A stretch of 11,396 nt of DNA from Acidobacteriota bacterium. GTDB lineage: Bacteria; Acidobacteriota; Vicinamibacteria; Vicinamibacterales; UBA2999. Each line of letters opens with the position of its first letter. Within the stretch, counting starts at the first letter, position 1. The notes below the pieces were generated by a model that worked only from the letters and a program-made list of their open reading frames with translations, ran no database searches and was not told where the DNA came from. Location: the NCBI GenBank assembly GCA_013140955.1, contig JABFRY010000250.1, forward strand, positions 1-11,396, read 5' to 3'. The position numbers and the translations under genes are program-made. Positions 6,742 through 11,396 of the stretch are shown piece by piece.

Positions 6742-7782
6742 ATGCCGCGCACGCGTTCGCTGGCCTGGGCTGAGCTGAAGATCGGCCTGGTGGCGATCTT
6801 CGCCATCGTGATGGCCACCATGCTCATCTTCCTGCTGAGCGGGGAGGGCGGGTTCTTCTGGCAGCAGTACCCCCTCAAGGCCTCCTTCGACAACGTGGCC
6901 GGCCTGAAGCCGGGGGCGCCGGTCCGCCTCGCGGGCGTCGAGGTCGGAACGGTCACCGACGTGGTCTTCCAGGGCGAGCGCGTGGACGTCCACATGGACG
7001 TGAATCGCGAGATGCGGGACCGCATCACCGCCGACTCGGTCGCGTCGCTCGGCGCGGTGTCCCTGCTCGGTGAGGCCGCCGTGGACATCACCGCATCGGC
7101 CCAGGGAACCCCGATCGCCGACTGGGGCTACGTGCGCACGGGGCGGGCCGTGGGCTCGATCTCCGATGTTGCCGCCCAGGCCACCGAGGGCATCGAACGG
7201 CTCACCGACCTGCTCGGCGGCATCCGAGAGGGCGAGGGGACGATCGGGCGCCTCTTCACCGACGACGCGCTGTATACGCAGATGACCAGCCTGGTGACGG
7301 CCTACGAGAATGTCGCCCGGCAGATTACCGAGGGTGACGGCCCGGCCGGGCGCCTCCTGCGCGACTCCGCGTCGGGCGCGGCGCTGTCGGCCTCGCTCGA
7401 GAACCTGCAGGCGGTCACCGCCGGGCTGCGGTCGGGGGAGGGCAGCCTCGGGCGCCTGCTCACGGAAGACACGCTGGCCGACTCGTTGACCGCGACGACC
7501 AACAATCTGAGCAGCATTACCGGACGCATCAGCCAGGGCGAGGGCACGGCGGGAAAGCTGATCACCGACTCCCAGCTCTACGACCGACTCAACGCGATGA
7601 CCGACCGCCTCGACTCCGTACTCCGTATGCTGCAGACCGGCGAGGGTACGGCCGGACAGCTGCTGCGGGACCGGCAGTTGTATGAGAACATGAACGGAGC
7701 CGTGACCGAGTTGCACAGCCTGATCACGGATATTCGCGCCGACCCACGGAGGTATCTGAACGTTCGCGTCAGCATCTTCTAG
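6742..7782 (+). CDS. mlaD: MlaD-like MCE-domain protein with five C-terminal 34-residue repeats
   Basis: MCE proteins bind lipid as a hexameric ring anchored in the inner membrane and pass it to or from MlaE. This one (346 residues) starts at ATG 6742 with AGAGGGA 7 nt upstream. A short cytosolic N-terminus precedes a membrane helix at ~13-33. The MCE domain spans ~42-120, with the typical GLKPGAPVRLAGVEVGTV (54-71) and a C-terminal strand ending GEAAVDI. Residues 164-333 are five repeats of exactly 34 residues, each starting GEGT-like with a following LL-D-LY pattern. The end DIRADPRRYLNVRVSIF is the usual terminus of this long MCE type. E. coli MlaD is about 180 residues and lacks the repeats, so this protein should project an extended helical region into the periplasm. 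No mlaC, mlaB or lipoprotein gene is present here. The stop is 29 bp from the YtxH gene. Confidence 0.93.
   Translation: MPRTRSLAWAELKIGLVAIFAIVMATMLIFLLSGEGGFFWQQYPLKASFDNVAGLKPGAPVRLAGVEVGTVTDVVFQGERVDVHMDVNREMRDRITADSVASLGAVSLLGEAAVDITASAQGTPIADWGYVRTGRAVGSISDVAAQATEGIERLTDLLGGIREGEGTIGRLFTDDALYTQMTSLVTAYENVARQITEGDGPAGRLLRDSASGAALSASLENLQAVTAGLRSGEGSLGRLLTEDTLADSLTATTNNLSSITGRISQGEGTAGKLITDSQLYDRLNAMTDRLDSVLRMLQTGEGTAGQLLRDRQLYENMNGAVTELHSLITDIRADPRRYLNVRVSIF
7231..7740 (+). repeat. Five tandem 102-bp (34-codon) repeats within mlaD
   Basis: Units begin at 7231, 7333, 7435, 7537 and 7639 (residues 164, 198, 232, 266, 300), with identical spacing and no insertions or deletions. The leading motifs are GEGTIGRLFTDDALY, GDGPAGRLLRDSASG, GEGSLGRLLTEDTLA, GEGTAGKLITDSQLY and GEGTAGQLLRDRQLY. 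Each is followed by a ~17-residue predicted helix with a heptad-like hydrophobic pattern. DNA identity is modest, so these are old protein-level repeats and not a recent DNA expansion. Confidence 0.9.
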
Positions 7783-7811
7783 CGTCGGCAGGGCATAGCG
7801 AAGGAGGGCAC

Positions 7812-8090
7812 ATGGCAAGCAACGATGGAATCGGGCCCGGCGGACTGCTCGTGGCCTTCATGGCCGGAGCCGTGGCCGGTGCTGCAATCGCGCTGCTCTA
7901 CGCGCCCGCCAGCGGCGAGGAGACCCGCGACTATCTCGAACGGCGTGCGCGCGAGAGCCGCGAGAAGGCTGCGGAGGCCGCCCGACAGGGCCGCGAGGCG
8001 ATCACCCGCCAGCGGGAGAACTTGACGACCGCCTTCGAGCGGGCCCGCGAGGGTTACCAGGCCGCGCGGGAGAAGGAGCAGGACGCGTGA
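7812..8090 (+). CDS. YtxH-domain membrane protein
   Basis: This 92-residue protein starts at ATG 7812, four bases after AAGGAGGG (7801-7808). Residues ~10-30 form one glycine/alanine-rich membrane helix, immediately followed by APASGEETRDYL, the YtxH family signature. Residues 40-92 are a highly charged (E/R/K/A/Q) helix, probably coiled coil or amphipathic. The family is widespread and its molecular role is not established; some members are named after a general-stress operon in Bacillus. It is placed 29 bp after mlaD, and its stop overlaps the next start, which suggests one transcript with the lipid transporter. Family assignment is good; function is unknown. Confidence 0.85.
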   Translation: MASNDGIGPGGLLVAFMAGAVAGAAIALLYAPASGEETRDYLERRARESREKAAEAARQGREAITRQRENLTTAFERAREGYQAAREKEQDA

Positions 8091-8506
8091 GTGACATCTT
8101 CCTCGGTGTCATTGCACTCTCGGTGCTGACGCTGGCCGTGATCCAGGTGGGGGCCATCGTCTACGCCATGCGGGCTGCACGTCGCGTCGAGTCGCTGGCG
8201 AATCGCCTCGAGCAGGAACTGCGACCTGTGATGGCGAGCCTGCAGGCCATGAGTTCGGAAGCCGTGAGGGCGACCTCGGTCGCGGCCGCCCAGGTGGACC
8301 GGGTGGACCAGCTGTTCGGGGACGTGGCCACCAGGGTGGAGCAGACCGCAGCGGCCGTGCAGGCCGGCATCATGGGGCCGGCTCGCGAGGGCATCGCGGT
8401 GATGAGCGGTCTCCGTGCCGCGCTTGGCGTGCTGCGTGATGCCCGGCAGAACGGACGCCGGCGACCCTCGCGCGTCGAAGACGAAGACGCCCTGTTCATC
8501 GGTTGA
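8087..8506 (+). CDS. DUF948/YoxC-like single-pass membrane protein
   Basis: This 139-residue protein begins at GTG 8087, overlapping the preceding TGA by four bases (GTGA). One membrane helix spans ~4-27 (LGVIALSVLTLAVIQVGAIV). A long amphipathic helix follows (~32-118) with repeated V/L/A spacing, resembling the helical region of DUF948 proteins. The acidic tail ends DEDALFIG. In Bacillus the ytxG (DUF948) and ytxH genes are adjacent, and the same pairing here supports the call. The region after the membrane helix could associate with the YtxH helix or lie along the membrane; that is inference. It is probably the last gene of the mla operon, since a hairpin lies 18 bp downstream. Function is unknown. 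Confidence 0.7.
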   Translation: MSDIFLGVIALSVLTLAVIQVGAIVYAMRAARRVESLANRLEQELRPVMASLQAMSSEAVRATSVAAAQVDRVDQLFGDVATRVEQTAAAVQAGIMGPAREGIAVMSGLRAALGVLRDARQNGRRRPSRVEDEDALFIG

Positions 8507-8524
8507 CCCGAGGGCTGGTGCGCC

Positions 8525-8540
8525 CGGCACGCGTGTGCCG
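8525..8540 (+). terminator. Hairpin after the mla/ytxH operon (possible terminator)
   Basis: CGGCAC-GCGT-GTGCCG is a perfect 6-bp stem with a 4-nt loop, beginning 18 bp after the stop at 8506. A pyrimidine-rich stretch follows but no true T-run. Its place between the operon end and the next promoter fits a transcription-end or processing hairpin. The evidence is structural only. Confidence 0.35.
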
Positions 8541-8564
8541 CAGCGCCCGCCCTTCCTGCCCGCA

Positions 8565-8593
8565 TTGACGCCCTTGACGGCAGGTGCTACAAG
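8565..8593 (+). promoter_or_regulatory. Promoter of the secreted hypothetical protein gene
   Basis: TTGACG (8565-8570, five of six to consensus) is followed after a 17-bp spacer by TACAAG (8588-8593), with an extended TG at 8585-8586. Transcription would start near 8600, leaving a ~23-nt leader that holds the strong Shine-Dalgarno. A second TTGACG at 8574-8579 is too close to serve this -10. This is the best-formed promoter in the window. Confidence 0.68.
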
Positions 8594-8607
8594 TCCCTTC
8601 TGTACTG

Positions 8608-8618
8608 AAGGAGGAGGG
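8608..8618 (+). promoter_or_regulatory. Double Shine-Dalgarno deciding the start at 8623
   Basis: AAGGAGGAGGG contains two overlapping GGAGG cores, the first ending 8 nt before ATG 8623. It fixes the start there and excludes the in-frame GTG at 8584, which lies inside the promoter. Confidence 0.85.
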
Positions 8619-8622
8619 ACCG

Positions 8623-9171
8623 ATGGCTCGTGCACACCGCTGGTTCGGATGTCTGCTCGTCGTCGCCTGCCTGACCGCGCCTGCGCTCGTTGCAGCCCAG
8701 GAGTCCCGCTCCGCCACCCTGGCCGGCGAACTCGTCGGCCTCCTCGACGCCCGGCAACTCGACAGCGTGGCGGCCCGTCACGCCGGTGAGACTGACCGCT
8801 TCGTCGGGGCGCTCTATTTCCCGGGCAGCCAGCTGCTGGTCATCACCGCGGAGTTCACCGTCCCCGAACGACTCGCCATCCTGCTGGGCGACCGCAAGTA
8901 CCGGGACATCTACATCGACCTGAACAGCGCGTCGGTCCCCGCCACGAAGTTCTTCGTGTCGGACCTGGGGGCAGACGGTCTCGTCGCCAGGCCTCGTGGC
9001 GGACGCCCGCCAGACAGCGTCGACATCGGAAACGCCGCGCGCACGTTCAATGGCAACTGGCGCGACGCCGGTCTCTCGGAACAGGACTACATGGCCCTGT
9101 TCGAGAAGACCGACGCCGAGTATGCGCGCCTGCTGGAATCGTTGATCGCGCAGCTCAGAACCGCCAATTGA
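8623..9171 (+). CDS. Secreted protein of unknown function
   Basis: This protein has 182 residues from ATG 8623. Residues 1-25 form a classical Sec signal peptide: RAHR, then a hydrophobic core, with cleavage after VAA (A25|Q26). The mature ~157 residues have an alternating alpha/beta look: a helix at ~29-52; strands around 60-80 (FVGALYFPGSQLLVITAEF); IYIDLNSAS at 96-104; KFFVSDLGADGL at 109-120; and a charged C-terminal helix from ~152. There are no cysteines in the mature part, no catalytic motif I recognise, no membrane anchor and no lipobox. I do not recognise the family. It should be periplasmic or secreted. It has its own promoter and is set off from the upstream operon by a hairpin, so it is likely monocistronic. 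Its stop codon lies inside a large hairpin (9158-9193). Codon use matches its neighbours. Confidence 0.8.
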   Translation: MARAHRWFGCLLVVACLTAPALVAAQESRSATLAGELVGLLDARQLDSVAARHAGETDRFVGALYFPGSQLLVITAEFTVPERLAILLGDRKYRDIYIDLNSASVPATKFFVSDLGADGLVARPRGGRPPDSVDIGNAARTFNGNWRDAGLSEQDYMALFEKTDAEYARLLESLIAQLRTAN

Positions 9172-9193
9172 CCCTGAAAGGGTCTGGCGGTTC
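9158..9193. terminator. Bidirectional hairpin spanning the stop codon, between convergent genes
   Basis: GAACCGCCA (9158-9166) pairs perfectly with TGGCGGTTC (9185-9193). Nested inside, GACCCT (9170-9175) pairs with AGGGTC (9179-9184) around a GAA loop. Only a 3-nt ATT bulge (9167-9169) interrupts 15 base pairs. The TGA stop (9169-9171) of the secreted protein straddles the bulge and inner stem. The hairpin lies between a rightward gene and the leftward tRNA-Val, so it could end both transcripts, although neither side has a T-run. Confidence 0.55.
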
Positions 9194-9219
9194 GTGAGGT
9201 GAACTGGTCGGAGGAATGA

Positions 9220-9294
9220 TGGTGGGCGCTAGTGGATTCGAACCACTGACCCCCGCCGTGTGAAGGCGATGCTCTACCACTGAGCCAAGCGCCC
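9220..9294 (-). tRNA. tRNA-Val (anticodon CAC), CCA encoded
   Basis: The minus strand folds into a complete cloverleaf of 72 nt plus encoded CCA. The acceptor GGGCGCT pairs with AGCGCCC, the D stem is GCTC/GAGC, and the anticodon stem is TCGCC/GGCGG (one U-G pair) with loop TTCACAC. The variable region has 5 nt. The T stem AGTGG/CCACT carries loop TTCGAAT. The discriminator is A73, followed by CCA at 9222-9220. The anticodon CAC in the loop reads GUG valine codons, the most used in such GC-rich genomes. It lies 92 bp downstream of upp on the same strand and may be read through from it as well as from its own weak promoter. Confidence 0.97.
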
Positions 9295-9309
9295 GACCTG
9301 AGGTGAGAC

Positions 9310-9315
9310 AGTCTA
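9310..9315 (-). promoter_or_regulatory. Possible -10 box of tRNA-Val
   Basis: Minus-strand TGCTAGACT gives an extended TGn and TAGACT (-10 at 9315-9310), placing the transcript start near 9303 with a ~9-nt leader before the tRNA. No convincing -35 is seen. An 11-bp odd palindrome, AGCACAGTGCT, sits immediately upstream (9315-9325). Confidence 0.3.
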
Positions 9316-9386
9316 GCACAGTGCTGCCGGACTGACGCTTGGCCCTGCCGCCTGGCCTGCCACCCATCCTGACGAGGACGCCCCCC

Positions 9387-10010
9387 TCAGACCGTGCCGT
9401 ACAGGCGGTCACCGAAGTCGCCGAGTCCGGGCACGATGAACTTGCGGTCGTTCAGCTCCCGATCGATCGCCGGGGTGTGGACGACCACGTCCGGATGGGC
9501 CGCGTCCAGGCACGCCAGGCCCTCCGGAGCGGCCACGATGCACGCCATCCGGATGCTCTGCGCGCCCGCCGCCTTCAGCAGGTCGATGGCGGCGACGGCG
9601 CTCCCCCCCGTGGCCAGCATGGGATCCACGAGCAGTACGTGGCTGCGGGTGAGTCCTTCGGGCAACCGCGCGTAATAGCGGGAACAGCGGGCGGTCTCTT
9701 CGTCCCGGCGCAGGCCGATGTGTCCGACCCTGGCGTCGGGGACCAGGGTCAGCGCCGCCTCGAGCATCCCCAACCCGGCCCGCAGTACCGGCACGATGGC
9801 GACATCCCCCGCCAGCACCCGCGCGGGTGCCGGCCCGAGCGGCGTCGTCACCGTCTGTTCGTCGGTGGGGAGGTCGGCCAGGGCGTCGGCGATCAGCAGG
9901 AGCGCGATCCGATGCGCCGCAACGCGGAAGGCCGAGGGCGGTGTGCGCGCGTCCCGCAGGCGCGCGAGGGTGTCCTGGGCCAGCGGATGCTGCAGGAGTC
10001 GATGGGGCAC
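9387..10010 (-). CDS. upp: Uracil phosphoribosyltransferase
   Basis: UPRT converts uracil and PRPP to UMP and pyrophosphate in cytosolic pyrimidine salvage. At 207 residues the length is normal. Family motifs are all present: FRVAAHRIALLL near the N-terminus; the VPVLRAGLGM loop (73-82); GHIGLRRDEET (96-106); the PRPP-binding loop DPMLATGGS (129-137); and the C-terminal uracil-binding FIVPGLGDFGDRLYGT (191-206). The start is GTG 10010. No in-frame ATG gives a better N-terminus, and no Shine-Dalgarno precedes it. A promoter would place transcription initiation at or next to the GTG, so a leaderless mRNA is possible. It diverges from the amidohydrolase gene (54-bp gap), and tRNA-Val follows it. 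Confidence 0.97.
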   Translation of the reverse strand: MPHRLLQHPLAQDTLARLRDARTPPSAFRVAAHRIALLLIADALADLPTDEQTVTTPLGPAPARVLAGDVAIVPVLRAGLGMLEAALTLVPDARVGHIGLRRDEETARCSRYYARLPEGLTRSHVLLVDPMLATGGSAVAAIDLLKAAGAQSIRMACIVAAPEGLACLDAAHPDVVVHTPAIDRELNDRKFIVPGLGDFGDRLYGTV

Positions 10011-10016
10011 CGCAGC

Positions 10017-10044
10017 ATGCTACAACGAAGGTGCGGCCCTGCAA
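10017..10044 (-). promoter_or_regulatory. Promoter candidate for upp, implying a leaderless mRNA
   Basis: On the minus strand TTGCAG (10044-10039) and TAGCAT (10022-10017) are separated by 16 bp. Counting the last -10 base as -7 puts +1 at 10010, the G of the GTG start. Both boxes match consensus at four of six positions. The -35 lies within the inverted repeat at 10037-10051. Confidence 0.4.
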
Positions 10045-10057
10045 CGCAGGGTAATAT
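10018..10057 (+). promoter_or_regulatory. Promoter candidates for the amidohydrolase gene
   Basis: There are two possible -10 elements. The extended TGCTACAAC (10018-10026) predicts a start near 10033 and a ~32-nt leader. TAATAT (10052-10057) predicts a start at 10064, giving a virtually leaderless mRNA. Neither has a good -35, and ATG 10065 lacks a Shine-Dalgarno at normal distance. The first box overlaps the upp -10 on the other strand. Confidence 0.35.
10037..10051. promoter_or_regulatory. Inverted repeat between divergent upp and amidohydrolase genes (operator candidate)
   Basis: CCCTGC-AAC-GCAGGG is a perfect 6-bp inverted repeat with a 3-nt centre. It covers the predicted -35 of upp and ends directly before the TAATAT box of the rightward gene. 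A protein bound here could affect both directions. No regulator family can be assigned from the sequence. Confidence 0.4.
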
Positions 10058-10064
10058 TCCCATC

Positions 10065-11396
10065 ATGCCCGCCCGCCTGGCGCTCACGATCGTGGCCACC
10101 CTGCTGGCGTTCGTCCTCGTACACGCCCAGGGCGAGCGCCGGGACGTGTCCCTCGTGATCAGCGGTGGGACCGTCGTGACGATGGACGCCGAGCGGCGGG
10201 TCATCGAGAACGGGGCGGTCGCCATCGACGGCTCGGACATCGTCGCGGTGGACACGGCCGCGGCCGTGCGGGCGGCGTTCGTGGGCCGGGAGAACATCGA
10301 CGCTGCCGGGCGCATCGTCATGCCGGGTCTCGTGAACACCCATACCCACGCGGCGATGGTGCTGTATCGGGGCCTCGCCGACGATCTCGCGCTGATGGAC
10401 TGGCTCCAGAACTACATCTTCCCGGCGGAGGCCCGGACGGTGTCCCCCGAGTTCGTACGAGCGGGTACGCGGCTGGCCGCCCTGGATATGATCGAGTCTG
10501 GCACCACCACGTTCGCGGACATGTACTACTTCGAGGAGGAAGTCGCCCGCGAGACGAAGCGGGCGGGCCTGCGCGGCGTGCTGGGGCAGACGATCATCCA
10601 GTTCCCGGTGCCCGATGCGATGACGCCGGCCGATGGCCTGGCCAGGGCCGAGGCCTTCATCCGGGCGTTCCAGGACGATCCGCTGATCACGCCGGCGGCC
10701 GCGCCCCACGCGATGTACACCCTGGACGGTCCCACGCTGCTCGCGGCCCGCCAGTTGTCCCGCCGCTACGGCGTGCCGACCCTCATCCACCTGGCGGAGA
10801 CGCAGAGTGAGGAGGCGACGGCGCAGGAGCGCTTTCAGTCCTCCCCGGTCGCCTATCTGGAGACGCTCGGCTTCCTGGGGCCCGGTGTGCTGGCCGCGCA
10901 CGGCGTGTGGGTATCCCCCAGCGACATCGCGCGCCTCGCGGAGCGCGGCGTCAGCGTGTCGCACAACCCGGAAAGCAACATGAAGCTGGCGAGCGGCACG
11001 GCGCCCGTCCCGGCCTACCTGCGTGCCGGGGTCACCATGGGCCTGGGGACCGACGGCGCGGCGTCGAACAACGACCTCGACATGTTCGAGGCGATGCGGA
11101 TCACGGCACTCCTGCACAAGCTGCAGTCCGGCGACCCGCGCGTCACCAGCGCGGGCACCGTGCTCGAGATGGCCACGCTGGGTGGCGCCAGGGCCCTGGG
11201 GCTCGACCGCCTGGTCGGGTCGCTGGAGCGGGGCAAGCGGGCCGACCTCGCCGTCGTGGACATGGACCGCGCGAGGCAGACGCCGCTCTACGATCCCGTC
11301 TCCCACCTGGTCTATGTGACCCGTGGCGACGACGTGCGCACGGTCGTCGTGCACGGCCGCGTGCTCATGCGGGATCGCGAAGTCCTGACGCTGGAC
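10065..11396 (+). CDS. Amidohydrolase, 5-methylthioadenosine/S-adenosylhomocysteine deaminase-like, with signal peptide (3' end outside window)
   Basis: The frame is open from ATG 10065 to the window edge (444 codons, no stop seen). It belongs to the metal-dependent amidohydrolase superfamily, COG0402/MtaD branch. Visible metal and substrate residues are H93 and H95 in NTHTHAAM, H242 and E245 in HLAE, H279 in AAHGVW, H300 in SHNPESNMKLASG, and D330 in GTDGAASNND. The C-terminal ADLAVVDMD and DPVSHLVY belong to the composite beta domain. MtaD-type enzymes deaminate MTA, SAH or adenosine, but relatives act on guanine, triazines and other amines, so the substrate is uncertain. Residues 1-~22 (MPAR, a long hydrophobic core, then VHA|QG) look like a Sec signal peptide ahead of the normal N-terminal VISGGTVVTMD. 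That suggests a periplasmic enzyme, unusual for this family. It is nearly complete at the edge. Confidence 0.92.
   Translation, partial: MPARLALTIVATLLAFVLVHAQGERRDVSLVISGGTVVTMDAERRVIENGAVAIDGSDIVAVDTAAAVRAAFVGRENIDAAGRIVMPGLVNTHTHAAMVLYRGLADDLALMDWLQNYIFPAEARTVSPEFVRAGTRLAALDMIESGTTTFADMYYFEEEVARETKRAGLRGVLGQTIIQFPVPDAMTPADGLARAEAFIRAFQDDPLITPAAAPHAMYTLDGPTLLAARQLSRRYGVPTLIHLAETQSEEATAQERFQSSPVAYLETLGFLGPGVLAAHGVWVSPSDIARLAERGVSVSHNPESNMKLASGTAPVPAYLRAGVTMGLGTDGAASNNDLDMFEAMRITALLHKLQSGDPRVTSAGTVLEMATLGGARALGLDRLVGSLERGKRADLAVVDMDRARQTPLYDPVSHLVYVTRGDDVRTVVVHGRVLMRDREVLTLD

Noticed and set aside
6841..6858. GEGG after the MlaD membrane helix as a sixth repeat unit
   Set aside because: It lies outside the 34-residue register and lacks the LL-D-LY pattern, so the resemblance is coincidental.
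8584..8622. Upstream GTG (8584) as the start of the secreted protein
   Set aside because: It lies within the promoter and would put a charged stretch before the signal peptide. The strong Shine-Dalgarno fits ATG 8623.
10020..11354. 444-codon minus-strand open frame opposite the amidohydrolase
   Set aside because: The plus strand encodes a full amidohydrolase with all metal ligands, while the minus frame has no recognisable domain.
1..11396. Mobile element, CRISPR array, phage or defence island
   Set aside because: No transposase, integrase, direct-repeat array or toxin/nuclease system is present. Base and codon use look uniform across the window, and the tRNA gene has no adjacent integrase or duplicated 3' end.

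Overview
The window reads as chromosome of a high-GC Gram-negative bacterium, most likely an Acidobacteriota member (a Vicinamibacteria-like lineage is my guess). The reasons are a secreted von Willebrand A protein of the type abundant in Acidobacteria, an Mla/MCE lipid-transport operon with acidobacterial-looking subunits, strong GC bias in third codon positions, and promoters of the TTGAC / TGnTACAA type. Taxonomy is inference. I see no mobile element, CRISPR array, phage gene or sign of recent transfer.

Layout from left to right. Positions 1-528 (+) hold the C-terminal part of a PLP-dependent trans-sulfuration enzyme. It converges on a 475-residue DHH phosphoesterase with an RCK/TrkA-N-like N-terminal region (544-1971, -). 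A 111-bp divergent promoter region then leads to the secreted VWA protein (2083-3006, +) and to uvrB (3079-5100, +). The uvrB stop overlaps the start of mlaE by 4 bp, and an apparent operon follows: mlaE, mlaF, mlaD (MCE protein), a YtxH-family protein and a DUF948/YoxC-like protein (5097-8506, +). After a possible terminator, an unrecognised secreted protein (8623-9171, +) has its own well-formed promoter and a strong Shine-Dalgarno site. A 36-nt hairpin spans its stop codon and separates it from a convergent tRNA-Val(CAC) gene (9220-9294, -). Next is upp (9387-10010, -). Divergent from it, 54 bp away, is an MTA/SAH-deaminase-like amidohydrolase that runs off the right edge (10065-11396, +) and carries an unexpected signal peptide.

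Functionally, mlaE-mlaF-mlaD encode the permease, ATPase and substrate-binding MCE subunit of a phospholipid transporter. The two small membrane-anchored helical proteins behind them probably share their transcript. UvrB acts in nucleotide excision repair and is linked to the transporter only by position. UPRT and the amidohydrolase both touch nucleobase/nucleoside salvage, but the first is cytosolic and the second looks exported.

Most of the window is housekeeping, and I found no convincing undescribed defence or mobile system. The points most worth a second look are: five 34-residue repeats with exact spacing in the MCE protein; the operon with YtxH and DUF948 partners; the hairpin built over a stop codon; the compact upp/amidohydrolase divergent region, which has an inverted repeat and possibly leaderless mRNAs; the exported amidohydrolase; and the unrecognised secreted protein.
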